From NCBI RefSeq assembly GCF_000190595.1, contig NC_015167.1, positions 446,501 to 510,500 of the forward strand: a stretch of 64,000 nt of DNA, written 5' to 3'. Source of the DNA: Cellulophaga lytica DSM 7489. GTDB taxonomy: Bacteria > Bacteroidota > Bacteroidia > Flavobacteriales > Flavobacteriaceae. The notes beneath the pieces are model-generated. The model did not search any database, was not told where the DNA came from, and saw only the letters and a program-made list of their open reading frames with translations. Made by a program: the position numbers and the translations under genes. Shown here piece after piece: positions 1-9,174 of the stretch (the stretch's first letter is position 1; each line of letters opens with the position of its first letter).

Positions 1-262
1 AGTTAGGGTTGAAGACAAAGACGGTAACTTATGTCCTAAAGCAAATCATCTAATTAATTTTAAAGTATCTGGTAATGGTAATTTAGAAGCTGTTGGCAAT
101 GGCAACTCTGCCTCATTAGAGTCTTTTCAGGCAAATTATATTACATCGTTTTACGGTAAAAGTTTAGCCATTTTAAAAGCTACAGAAAATCCTGGTGAAA
201 TAACTCTAACAGCTACTGCAGATAACCTTACCTCTGCCACAATAACTATAAAAACTAAATAG
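1..262 (+). CDS. GH2 beta-galactosidase-like protein, C-terminal fragment
   Basis: Partial gene: only the last 87 codons are in the window, in frame from base 2 to the TAG at 260-262. The residues form an Ig-like beta-sandwich module with the pattern VRVEDKDGN, then FKVSGNG, GNGNSASLE and ITLTATADNL, which is typical of the C-terminal domain of Bacteroidota GH2 beta-galactosidases. The stop is 2 bases before the next sulfatase gene, so the two are cotranscribed. Catalytic residues lie outside the window. The family call rests on this tail and on the second, complete GH2 at 3468, which has a similar VEFFVSGAGELIDNG segment. Confidence 0.7.
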   Translation, partial: VRVEDKDGNLCPKANHLINFKVSGNGNLEAVGNGNSASLESFQANYITSFYGKSLAILKATENPGEITLTATADNLTSATITIKTK

Positions 263-264
263 GA

Positions 265-1647
265 ATGAGTAGCCTTAAAAATTTAATACTTGCTTTTTGT
301 TTTTTTTATTTTGCGCAACTAATAACTGCACAAAAACAACCCAATATTATTGTGGTATTAACAGATGACCAAGGTTGGGCAGATGTTGGTTTTAATGGTG
401 CTACAGATATTCCTACACCAAATTTAGATAGAATAGCTTCTGAAGGTGTAATTTTTTCTAACGGATATGTTTCTCACCCTTATTGCAGTCCGTCTAGGGC
501 TGGATTACTTACCGGAAGGTATCAGGCGCGTTTTGGGCACGACTGTAATATGCCTTATGAAGGAGAAAATGATGCCACAGTTGGTACACCTTTATCAGAA
601 AAACTAATATCTGAAGCATTAAAAGAACAAGGATACAGAACAAGTGCAATTGGCAAATGGCATATAGGAGATCATCCTAATCTGCACCCACCTGCACAAG
701 GTTTTGACCATTGGTTTGGTTTTCCTGGCGGAAGTATGAACTATTGGGGAAAAGCAACAAGCAAAATTCAGACTATTTACCGCAACACAAAGCCAGTTGC
801 AGAGGAAGAACTAACCTACTTAACTGATGATTTTACCAATGAAGCTATCAATTTTATCAACAAAAAAGATAAAAACCCATTTTTTATTTACTTGGCCTAT
901 AACGCACCACACGCACCAGACCACGCTACAAAAAAATATTTAGAGCAAACCAAACATATAGAGTATGCTGGCAGAAGTGTTTATGCTGCTATGGTAAATG
1001 CTGTAGATGCTAATATTGGTAAAATAGATTCTACTCTTGTTGCTAATGGTATTAAAGACAATACTATTTTAGTTTTTTTAAGTGATAATGGCGGAAGAAT
1101 ACAACACGCAGATAACAGACCTTACAGAGGACACAAAGGAATGTTATTTGAAGGCGGAATAAAAGTACCTTTTTTTATCTCATGGCCAAGCAAAATAAAA
1201 GAAGATAGTAAGTATACAAAACCTATATCATCATTAGATTTATTTCCTACACTTTTAAATGCTGCTGGTGGTAATGCTGCTATAGAAAAACAATTAGATG
1301 GTGTAGATTTAATGCCTTATTTACTGAATAAAAATAAAGGTACACCGCACAAGACCCTATTTTGGAGATCTTCTGGTAATTTTGAATATGCTGTTAGAAA
1401 AGACAAGTACAAATTGTATAAAAGTGCCTATAAAAATAAAACCTTACTTTTTAATATTAAAGAAGATAACTTAGAACGATATGATATTGCTGCCCAACAC
1501 CCAGAAATATGTATAGATTTAGAAAAGTCTTATACCAACTGGGATGCAAAAAACAAGACTCCTGGTTGGTTAGATCCGCACGCAGAAAATGTAGTTAAAG
1601 AGGATAAAAGATGGAGAAAAACACGAGAAAAATCATTAAAAAAGTAA
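265..1647 (+). CDS. S1-family sulfatase, secreted
   Basis: Formylglycine-dependent type I sulfatase of 460 residues that would remove sulfate esters from galactan oligosaccharides. It has an N-terminal signal peptide (about residues 1-22, ending near TAQ) and the metal-ligand segment LTDDQ at 33-36. The sulfatase signature CSPSR has Cys74 as the residue converted to formylglycine, followed by LLTGRYQ. A GKWHIG motif is near residue 130 and SDNGG near 270. The length is normal for the core fold and there is no C-terminal extension. The start ATG lies 2 bases after the upstream GH2 stop. The preferred sulfate position cannot be read from sequence. Confidence 0.93.
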   Translation: MSSLKNLILAFCFFYFAQLITAQKQPNIIVVLTDDQGWADVGFNGATDIPTPNLDRIASEGVIFSNGYVSHPYCSPSRAGLLTGRYQARFGHDCNMPYEGENDATVGTPLSEKLISEALKEQGYRTSAIGKWHIGDHPNLHPPAQGFDHWFGFPGGSMNYWGKATSKIQTIYRNTKPVAEEELTYLTDDFTNEAINFINKKDKNPFFIYLAYNAPHAPDHATKKYLEQTKHIEYAGRSVYAAMVNAVDANIGKIDSTLVANGIKDNTILVFLSDNGGRIQHADNRPYRGHKGMLFEGGIKVPFFISWPSKIKEDSKYTKPISSLDLFPTLLNAAGGNAAIEKQLDGVDLMPYLLNKNKGTPHKTLFWRSSGNFEYAVRKDKYKLYKSAYKNKTLLFNIKEDNLERYDIAAQHPEICIDLEKSYTNWDAKNKTPGWLDPHAENVVKEDKRWRKTREKSLKK

Positions 1648-1671
1648 TATTTTAGCCACAAAACCAATTCA

Positions 1672-3267
1672 ATGATACATTTACTTAAAAACAAAAAAAG
1701 ATATATTTACGTTTCGCTGGCAATTGCAACTAGTATTTTTATAAGCAGCTGTAAAGAAACTAAAAAAGAGGCAGACAATTCTGCTAAAAATAAAACAACA
1801 ATGGAAACCGCCAAACCAAATATTGTTGTTATTTATATGGACGATTTAGGTTACGGAGATATTAGTGCTAATGGTGCTACAGAAATAACTACTCCTAATA
1901 TAGACAAACTTGCAAATGAAGGCGTTAGGTTTACCAATGGTTATGCAACATCTGCAACCTGTACGCCTAGTAGATATGGCTTACTAACTGGTGTGTACCC
2001 TTGGCGTAATAAAGATGCGGCAATTTTACCTGGTACTGCACCACTTATAATTAATACAGAGCAAACTACCATTCCTAAAATGCTTAAAAAACAAGGATAC
2101 GCTACTGGTATTGTTGGTAAATGGCATTTAGGACTTGGACAAGGAAATGTGAATTGGAATGAACGTGTTTCTCCTGGTCCTAATGAAGTTGGTTTTGATT
2201 ACTCTTACATTATGGCAGCAACACAAGATCGTGTACCAACAGTTTATATAAAAAACGGACACGTAGATGGTTTAGACCCAAAAGATCCTATAGAAGTAGA
2301 TTATTCTAAAAATTATGACAACCAACCAACAGGCAAAAACAATCCGGAATTGTTAAGTATGAAATGGCATCATGGACATAATAATAGCATTGTAAATGGT
2401 ATTCCTAGAATTGGTTTTATGAAAGGTGGTGAAGCTGCCAAATGGAGTGATGTAGATATGGCAGATCATTTTTTAAAAGAAGCTAAGTCATATGTTACAG
2501 AGCATAAAAATGAGCCTTTCTTTTTATACTACGCTCTACAACAGCCACACGTACCCCGTACACCACACCCACGCTTTGTAGGCAAATCTGGAATGGGCCC
2601 TAGAGGTGATGTAATTTTAGAAGCAGATTGGATTATTGGCGAGTTTATAAAAACATTAGAAGAAGAAAAACTATTAGAAAATACTTTAATTGTATTTACC
2701 AGTGATAATGGTCCTGTTTTAAATGATGGTTATTTTGATGATGCGGTAGAAAAATTAGGAAAACATACACCTACAGGTGGTTTAAGAGGTGGCAAATACA
2801 GTTTGTTTGATGCTGGTACGCGTGTACCATTTATAACTTATTGGAAAGGAAAAATAAAGCCTGCTGTATCTAATGCTTTGGTTTGCCAAGTAGATTTACT
2901 TAGTTCGCTTGCTAAACTTACAGGTAGTAATACAACTACTAATGATAGCGAGCAATTATTAGATGCATTTTTAGGAAAGTCTAACAACGGAAGAAAGCAT
3001 TTAATTTTAGAAGCCAACAAAAAAACGGCATTAAGGAGTGGTGACTGGGCTTTAATTCCACCCTATAAAGGTAAAGCTATAAATACACAAGTAAATATAG
3101 AATTGGGTATAGCTAATGAGTATCAACTTTATAACTTAAAAGAAGATAAACAGCAACAAAACAACTTGGCAGATACAAATGCTAAAAAACTATCTGAACT
3201 TGTTTCTATATATACACAATTAAGAGGTGAAACTACTGAAGAAACTGGAGAATTAGAACTTAAATAA
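1672..3267 (+). CDS. S1-family sulfatase lipoprotein
   Basis: Second sulfatase of the operon, 531 residues, 24 bases downstream of the first. The N-terminus is a lipoprotein signal with the lipid cysteine at residue 27 (FISSC). Metal-binding MDDLG is at 56-60, CTPSR has Cys97 as the formylglycine precursor and is followed by YGLLTGVYPWR, GKWHLG is near 150 and SDNGP is present. The YPWR continuation resembles arylsulfatases of the GALNS-like type, but I do not assign a subfamily. A strong hairpin terminator follows, so this is the last gene of the first transcription unit. It probably acts in the periplasm or on the outer membrane. Confidence 0.93.
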   Translation: MIHLLKNKKRYIYVSLAIATSIFISSCKETKKEADNSAKNKTTMETAKPNIVVIYMDDLGYGDISANGATEITTPNIDKLANEGVRFTNGYATSATCTPSRYGLLTGVYPWRNKDAAILPGTAPLIINTEQTTIPKMLKKQGYATGIVGKWHLGLGQGNVNWNERVSPGPNEVGFDYSYIMAATQDRVPTVYIKNGHVDGLDPKDPIEVDYSKNYDNQPTGKNNPELLSMKWHHGHNNSIVNGIPRIGFMKGGEAAKWSDVDMADHFLKEAKSYVTEHKNEPFFLYYALQQPHVPRTPHPRFVGKSGMGPRGDVILEADWIIGEFIKTLEEEKLLENTLIVFTSDNGPVLNDGYFDDAVEKLGKHTPTGGLRGGKYSLFDAGTRVPFITYWKGKIKPAVSNALVCQVDLLSSLAKLTGSNTTTNDSEQLLDAFLGKSNNGRKHLILEANKKTALRSGDWALIPPYKGKAINTQVNIELGIANEYQLYNLKEDKQQQNNLADTNAKKLSELVSIYTQLRGETTEETGELELK

Positions 3268-3293
3268 ATTTAGTTACCCTAAACAACTAAAAG

Positions 3294-3326
3294 GCCTTGA
3301 AAACTATTTTTCAAGGCTTTTTTTTT
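3294..3326 (+). terminator. Rho-independent terminator after first sulfatase unit
   Basis: Perfect 10-bp stem GCCTTGAAAA / TTTTCAAGGC (3294-3303 with 3308-3317), 4-base loop, then nine Ts. It ends the operon GH2-sulfatase-sulfatase before the new unit starting at 3468. Confidence 0.9.
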
Positions 3327-3380
3327 ATACTAACACATTACTTTTTAATGTTAACAATGTCTTTAAAATGTGCAATAAAC

Positions 3381-3389
3381 CATATGTTC
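3381..3389 (+). promoter_or_regulatory. Candidate regulatory motif CATATGTTC upstream of GH2
   Basis: CATATGTTC lies 78 bases before the ATG at 3468. Closely related CATAYGTTT strings lie 68-117 bases upstream of four other units of this locus: SusC, the sulfatase at 29885-31543, and the GH29 genes at 23839 and 26568. Inferred from recurrence only. Confidence 0.35.
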
Positions 3390-3467
3390 TATTTTTCAAT
3401 ACATATCTAATTACCTATTGAGCTAAGAATAAATAATTTTAATTTCTCATAAACCAAACACTTTACA

Positions 3468-6341
3468 ATGAAAATAAAATTAGCACTCTTAAGCTTATTT
3501 ATTACTGCAATTTCTTATGCACAAAGTAATAATTTACCAGAAGGATTTACAGCTGGTGACAGAACCAAAACAAACTTAAATTTTAACTGGAAATTTCATT
3601 TAGGAGATTTACCAAACGCACCAACTGCTATTGACTTTGATGACAACAATTGGGAAAACGTTTCTGTACCCCATGCACCACAACTGGTATCTTATGAGTT
3701 AGATAGCGTAAAAGAAACTTGGGTACAAGAAAAGTATTTGCGTGACATTAGTTGGTATCGAAAAAAACTTACTATTGATGCCAATGCTACAGGAAAAATA
3801 TTTTTAGAGTTTGAAGCCATACACAATGCTACAGAGCTTTGGGTAAATGGTAAAAAAGTTGGCAACTATGCTGTAAATGGTTATGTTCCTTTTTATTTTG
3901 ATATTACTGACTTTGTAAACTTGGGCAAAGAAAATACTATTGCTGTTAAGGCAGATAATAGTTTTAGTCAGGTAATAGCTCCTGACCCACACAGAACAGA
4001 TTATGTAAAGTTTGGTGGCTTGTATAGAGATGTTTATTTGGTAACAACCAATAAGTTATACGTTAACTACAACTGGGAAGATTTTAATGCTGGCGTACAT
4101 ATTACCACACCAACAGTAAACAAGCATAACGGAACGGTTACCATAAAAACTACCGTAAAAAACGAAAACGATACAGCCAAAAACACCAAGATTATTACCA
4201 AGATTGTTAACAAAGATGGTGTGGTTGTAAAAAAAATTACTTCTACCAAAACAATAGCGCCTAATGCTGTATATACTTTTAGACAATCTGCAACTATAGA
4301 AGACAATTACCATTTATGGTCTCCAGATTCTCCCTATTTGTACAGAGCTAACTCTGTTATTTATGATGAAAATAATGCGGTAGATTTTGTAGAGAACAAA
4401 TTTGGTTTTAGAAAATTTAGCCTAGAAAAAGGTAAAGGGTTTGTTTTAAATGGCGAGCCGTTATTTTTAGTTGGTGCTAACCGTCATCAAAACTACCCAA
4501 ATGTAGGTGATGCCGTACCTAATTCTTTTCATTACAATGAAGCACTACAATATAAAAAAGCGGGGATGAACATTATTAGAACATCACATTATACACAAGA
4601 TGATGCTTTTTTACAAGCTTGTGATGAGTTAGGTATTTTGGTTTATGAGGAACCTAGTACTTGGATTTTATGGGGTGATGATGCTTGGTTTTCTAATTTA
4701 GAAGCTGCTACAAGAACTATGATACGTAACCACAGAAACCACCCTTCTATTATTGTTTGGGGTGCAGGAATAAACCACAGAGGTCCAGTGCCAAGAATGC
4801 AAACTGTTGCTAAAGAAGAAGATCCGTTTAGGCTAACAGCATCTGCATCTAGTCCGTGGAACGGAGTAAAAAATGAAGGTGTTACAGATGTACACGCAAC
4901 TATGGATTACCGTAGAACAGAATTTCCTGAGAGTGCTTTTACTATGGTTATGGAGCACGGTAGTACGCCAGATTCCGAGGTAAATCAGTTTCATATTTCT
5001 AGGTACAAAGGCAATAAAAACAATTTTGCAGCCATAACTTGGTTGGGTGCAGATTACAATCATTTACAACCAGATGTAAATGACGAGCAATGGAAAAGAG
5101 ATTTTATGACTACATACGGAGTATTATCTGCTTTTAGAGTACCAAAACCGGTGTACTACTGGTATCAATCTGAATTGGTAAAAAAACCAATGGTACATAT
5201 TGCAGATGAAACGGCTTCTAAAAACGGAAAAGTTAGAATTTTTAGTAATTGCCAAGAGGTAGCGCTTTATCACAATGGTAAACTTATTGCAAGGCAAGTT
5301 CCAGATAATAGTCTAACCAAACTAAACCTAAACCACCCTTCATTTACATTTAAATTTAACTGGACAAATGGTACTTTAAAAGCTATAGGTTATACAAATG
5401 GAGAAAAAATAACCGAATTTACAAGGCATAAAGAAGAGAGTCCGTATAGATTAAAACTAGATTTAAATATTACAAACCAACCTTTTTATGCTGGCGGATC
5501 TGATATAAGACTGGTACACGCATCTATTTTAGATAAAAATGGCGAGGTAGTTACTAACACAAAGCAACGCGTAGAGTTTTTTGTATCTGGTGCAGGAGAA
5601 TTAATAGACAATGGTAAAATAGATGCTAACCCTGCACGCTCTTTTAACGGTGTTGCATCAATTTACATAAAAGGAAAAAATACTCCAGGTAAAATTACAA
5701 TTACAGCTAAAGCTAAAGGCTTAAAATCTGCTAAAACAAGTATTACAACATCAGCCTATAATACAAATGAAATTGTAAATAATGCTACTCCTATTTACGA
5801 TTTTCCTGTAACCCGTGTAGACATTGGAGGCAACAAACAATTGGTACAATTTGATTGGGAAGAATGGACCGGTAACAGCAATGCCAACTTAACTTACAAC
5901 TTAAAGGATTTTAATGCTACTATAGCGGTTAGTGCTACAGACAACATTAAATGGTTAGGAGATACCGCAATGTTAGGAGATTTAAGCTTTGTAGGTACAG
6001 ATGGTTTATATTCTGAAAAAGGAAATTTAAGTCTTAGCATAAATAATTTAAAAGCAGGTAATTATGAAATAGAAACATTTCACCATACCAGAAGAGGCAA
6101 TGTTAAAATGACCAACGAAATTGAAGTACAAGTTGTAGATGTTAATGGTGCTTTTTCAAGAAAATCTGATGATCATATAGTAGATTATTACCAGAATGAT
6201 AATACAGGAGAACGTAAACCTTTATCTATAACATCTAAGTTTTCTGCAGACGGTAAAAGTACAATAACCATCAACTTTAAAAATTTAAACAATGTAGGTG
6301 ATATGTGGCTAAACGGCTTTGTATTAAAACAAGTAAAATAA
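3468..6341 (+). CDS. GH2 glycoside hydrolase lacking the usual acid/base Glu
   Basis: Secreted 957-residue GH2 protein with a signal peptide ending near SYAQ. Domain order is a jelly-roll sugar-binding domain (about 30-190), an Ig-like domain (about 200-310), a TIM barrel (about 315-590), then Ig-like and C-terminal beta-sandwich modules. Family hallmarks are clear: GFRKF at the barrel entry, NGEPLFLVGANRHQ, and NIIRTSHYT. The nucleophile is Glu496 in VMEHGS. The strand that normally ends in Asn-Glu reads VWGAGINHRG (430-439), so N436/H437 occupy the acid/base position and no Glu is there. The substrate may be an exo-linked beta-D-galactose, but retained hydrolysis is uncertain. It is first gene of the unit running to 13726. 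Confidence 0.85.
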   Translation: MKIKLALLSLFITAISYAQSNNLPEGFTAGDRTKTNLNFNWKFHLGDLPNAPTAIDFDDNNWENVSVPHAPQLVSYELDSVKETWVQEKYLRDISWYRKKLTIDANATGKIFLEFEAIHNATELWVNGKKVGNYAVNGYVPFYFDITDFVNLGKENTIAVKADNSFSQVIAPDPHRTDYVKFGGLYRDVYLVTTNKLYVNYNWEDFNAGVHITTPTVNKHNGTVTIKTTVKNENDTAKNTKIITKIVNKDGVVVKKITSTKTIAPNAVYTFRQSATIEDNYHLWSPDSPYLYRANSVIYDENNAVDFVENKFGFRKFSLEKGKGFVLNGEPLFLVGANRHQNYPNVGDAVPNSFHYNEALQYKKAGMNIIRTSHYTQDDAFLQACDELGILVYEEPSTWILWGDDAWFSNLEAATRTMIRNHRNHPSIIVWGAGINHRGPVPRMQTVAKEEDPFRLTASASSPWNGVKNEGVTDVHATMDYRRTEFPESAFTMVMEHGSTPDSEVNQFHISRYKGNKNNFAAITWLGADYNHLQPDVNDEQWKRDFMTTYGVLSAFRVPKPVYYWYQSELVKKPMVHIADETASKNGKVRIFSNCQEVALYHNGKLIARQVPDNSLTKLNLNHPSFTFKFNWTNGTLKAIGYTNGEKITEFTRHKEESPYRLKLDLNITNQPFYAGGSDIRLVHASILDKNGEVVTNTKQRVEFFVSGAGELIDNGKIDANPARSFNGVASIYIKGKNTPGKITITAKAKGLKSAKTSITTSAYNTNEIVNNATPIYDFPVTRVDIGGNKQLVQFDWEEWTGNSNANLTYNLKDFNATIAVSATDNIKWLGDTAMLGDLSFVGTDGLYSEKGNLSLSINNLKAGNYEIETFHHTRRGNVKMTNEIEVQVVDVNGAFSRKSDDHIVDYYQNDNTGERKPLSITSKFSADGKSTITINFKNLNNVGDMWLNGFVLKQVK

Positions 6342-6387
6342 TGCATTTTACCAACACCTAATTAACCAACCAATAAACCAAAAAACA

Positions 6388-7350
6388 ATGAAAATAACAC
6401 TAAAAAAACACTTGTTTTGGCTGTTTTTACTATGTTTTACTAGCATAACAGCACAAGAGCAAAATGAAAAAGTAATTTTTATTAAAGAACCAAATACTAC
6501 TTTGCAAGCTAATACAACATATGAGTTTACTATTGGTTATGTTGCTTTAATTGATAGTGATTTAAGTGTTGAACTTAGTGGTGGACCCTCTAAATTTTAT
6601 GCTGGCAGCAAGGTGAAAGTAAAAAAAGGTCAGGGTATAAAAAAGTTAACTATTACCACTAATAAAAAACCAACTAACGGCAAAGGCTATAAACTTGTTT
6701 TAAGTTTAAGAGATGTAAATGGCAATTGGAAAACTACACGTACAGGGCAGGTTATTAGTAACATAGAAATGGTTAAACAAGCTGTTTCATTTTCTAACAA
6801 TGTAACGTTTTCTCCACTTTTGGCTACTAATATTGCTAGTAATCCAAAATACAATGTGCCAGTAAGTTACATTACAAAAGAACCAATATTTATACAAGCT
6901 GCAATTTGGGAGGGTGGTAAATGGTTAGCATCATCAGACCGTATAAAGGTATCTACTGGTAAAGGAGATAAACAGTTAACTATAAATTACAATACACCTT
7001 TAGAGGGAAAAAATTACAAGTACTCTGTTTCTTTTGGTAGTCAAGAAGATTTTAGTAATAAAACGTATGTAAGTAAAGAAATATCTGGTCTAAAAATTAC
7101 CAAACCTCAAAAACAACTTACCATAGTAGAGATTAATGATAAAAGCATTCAGGTATCTTTAAACAAAACAGCTAAAGTTTTAACCTTACCAAGTGCAACT
7201 GCATTTAAATACATAAAAATAATAACATTAAAAGGAGAAACGGTTTTAGAGGTAAAAGATAGCAAGTCTGTAGCTCTTAACAACTTGCCTAAAGGTGGAT
7301 ATTTTGCTATTACAAGCGACAATAATTATTACAAATTTGCAAAATTTTAA
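6388..7350 (+). CDS. Unknown secreted protein, two beta-sandwich repeats plus possible T9SS tail
   Basis: 320 residues; family not recognised. The signal peptide ends near ITAQ. Two copies of a module of about 100 residues follow (about 25-125 and 130-235). Each contains a KV..GKG.K.LTI segment, then a GK.YK..VS strand, and the second has WEGGKWLASSDR. The last 75 residues (KYIKIITLKGETVLEV, LPKGGYFAI) look like a degenerate type A C-terminal sorting domain of the type IX secretion system. It sits between GH2 (46-base gap) and GH86 (4-base gap), so it is cotranscribed with enzymes. A secreted carbohydrate-binding role is possible but inferred only from context. Confidence 0.6.
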   Translation: MKITLKKHLFWLFLLCFTSITAQEQNEKVIFIKEPNTTLQANTTYEFTIGYVALIDSDLSVELSGGPSKFYAGSKVKVKKGQGIKKLTITTNKKPTNGKGYKLVLSLRDVNGNWKTTRTGQVISNIEMVKQAVSFSNNVTFSPLLATNIASNPKYNVPVSYITKEPIFIQAAIWEGGKWLASSDRIKVSTGKGDKQLTINYNTPLEGKNYKYSVSFGSQEDFSNKTYVSKEISGLKITKPQKQLTIVEINDKSIQVSLNKTAKVLTLPSATAFKYIKIITLKGETVLEVKDSKSVALNNLPKGGYFAITSDNNYYKFAKF

Positions 7351-7354
7351 ACAT

Positions 7355-9172
7355 ATGAAAAATAAAATTTTAACGCTTATAAGTATTACACTTTGCTCAT
7401 TCTGTTTTTCTCAGAACAATAGTGTACAAATAGATTTTACCACTCAAAAGTTTATTGGAGATAAAAGTGAATTAAGCCGAGAAAAATACTTTGCAATGCA
7501 CGCTTCATACAATGACGGTGCTTTGGCAGACGACCCCAATTATTTATTTAACGATTTAGGTATTAAATTTGGAAGAACATTTGCTGGACCAGGGCCTTTT
7601 TCTAAATATAAAAAAGGAGATTTATCTGTAAATAATGCTACTAAATTAGCCTTAGCAAATGCACAGAGGTTTAAAAAAGCACCTTTATTTGCTACACAAA
7701 AAACAACAGATTTAATTATTACAAACCACCCTAGAGATGCTTATAAACTAGGAATGGATTTTGAAAAAGCCGCTACTTTTAACGTAGCATATATTAAAAA
7801 AGCATACCCAGTAATGCCTAAATATTATGAGGTTATGAATGAGCCTTTTGTACACGCAAAAGATTTTGTAGATAGTTATGATAAGACTCCTAAAGTAATT
7901 TCAGAAATGTCTGAATTTCATAAAATAGTAGCAGATAAAGTACACGCAGAAATTCCTAATATTATGGTTGGTGGTTATAGCGCTGCTTGGCCAGAATATG
8001 ACAAAAATAACTTTGCTATTTGGAACACCAGAATGAAGGTTTTTATGGATACCGCTGGAGAAAGTATGCAATTTTTTGCTACCCATATTTATGATGGCAG
8101 AAATGTAGAAGGCGACTTTAATTATAGGTCTGGTAGTAATTCTGAAGCTATTTTAGATTTAATTGAGTCTTATAGTTACCAAAAATGGGGTGTTGTAAAA
8201 CCTCATCTTATATCGGAGTATGGTTACACTGCAAAAGGTTTACAAGGACAACCTTATTCTGCTGCACTAAATGGTATTTGTTTAACATCATACAATAACA
8301 TATTAATGTCTTTGTTAGACAAACCAGACAGGTTGCTAAAAGCTGTACCATTTATTACTGGCAAAGCAACGTGGTTTTATAAAGATAGTAGAAACCCAGA
8401 TGGTCATCCTTACCCTTGGGTATTACTACGCAAAGGAAAAAATGGAGCGTACAAATACACGCATCTAAGAAAATTTTGGCAGCTTTGGAAAGGTGTACAA
8501 GGCAAACGTATTTATGCAACATCTAACAATCCAGACATACAAGTACACGCGTTTGCTAATAAAAACAAAGGGTATGTTGCTTTAAACAATTTAGCTGGTG
8601 ATGCACAAACTATTAATATAGACTACCTAAACACTAGCAACCAATTGGTAAACAACTTAACTATAAAAAGGTCTTACAATAATAAAAATGGTATTCCTAA
8701 GCTTGTTTTTTTTACCAATGAAAAAGCTGTAAAAGAACTAACTTTAAAACCTGGAGAAACTATTATTTTAGATTATGACCTAGCAGATTATACGTTTTCT
8801 AATGTTATAAAAGAAAACAACTATTATGCAAAAACTTGCTTACAAGAAATAAAAGCTAATGCTCCTATTACTTTTACTGTTAACAATGTAATTTCTACTA
8901 ATAAAGGAAATGCTACTTTAAAAATGGGACTTGGTAGAGCTCATAATTTATCTAAAAAACCTATTGTTAAAATAAATGGTATTAAAGTCACTGTACCTAA
9001 CAATTGGGCTGGGTATGACCAAGCCGGTAGAGAGCAATTTTTTGGTGTAATACCAATACCTTTAACTGTAAGTAATATTAAAAACGGAGTAAACACCGTA
9101 GAGCTCACTTTTCCTGATTCTGGAGGTTATGTAAGTTCTATTATTTTAAATACAGAAAACTTAAAAAAATAA
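7355..9172 (+). CDS. GH86-family endo-beta-agarase/porphyranase
   Basis: 605-residue secreted enzyme. The start is set at ATG 7355, 4 bases after the upstream stop, because it gives a clean signal peptide (MKNKILTLISI... CFSQ); a longer frame back to 7295 would overlap the previous gene. The TIM barrel carries YYEVMNEPF with Glu163 as probable acid/base and HLISEYGYT with Glu288 as probable nucleophile, followed by two C-terminal beta-sandwich domains (about 395-605) containing RSYNNKNGIPKL and GETIILDY. This layout is that of GH86, whose characterised members cut agarose or porphyran internally. It would act outside the cell or on its surface. Which of the two polymers it prefers is not decidable here. 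Confidence 0.85.
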   Translation: MKNKILTLISITLCSFCFSQNNSVQIDFTTQKFIGDKSELSREKYFAMHASYNDGALADDPNYLFNDLGIKFGRTFAGPGPFSKYKKGDLSVNNATKLALANAQRFKKAPLFATQKTTDLIITNHPRDAYKLGMDFEKAATFNVAYIKKAYPVMPKYYEVMNEPFVHAKDFVDSYDKTPKVISEMSEFHKIVADKVHAEIPNIMVGGYSAAWPEYDKNNFAIWNTRMKVFMDTAGESMQFFATHIYDGRNVEGDFNYRSGSNSEAILDLIESYSYQKWGVVKPHLISEYGYTAKGLQGQPYSAALNGICLTSYNNILMSLLDKPDRLLKAVPFITGKATWFYKDSRNPDGHPYPWVLLRKGKNGAYKYTHLRKFWQLWKGVQGKRIYATSNNPDIQVHAFANKNKGYVALNNLAGDAQTINIDYLNTSNQLVNNLTIKRSYNNKNGIPKLVFFTNEKAVKELTLKPGETIILDYDLADYTFSNVIKENNYYAKTCLQEIKANAPITFTVNNVISTNKGNATLKMGLGRAHNLSKKPIVKINGIKVTVPNNWAGYDQAGREQFFGVIPIPLTVSNIKNGVNTVELTFPDSGGYVSSIILNTENLKK

Positions 9173-9174
9173 TT

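Noticed and set aside
7295-7354. Upstream extension of the GH86 frame
   Set aside because: It overlaps the preceding gene and would place 20 residues before an evident signal peptide; ATG 7355 is preferred.
7351-7360. CATATG at the GH86 start as another copy of the CATAYGTTT motif
   Set aside because: It is the start codon context inside an operon, followed by AAAA rather than TTT, so it is probably chance.
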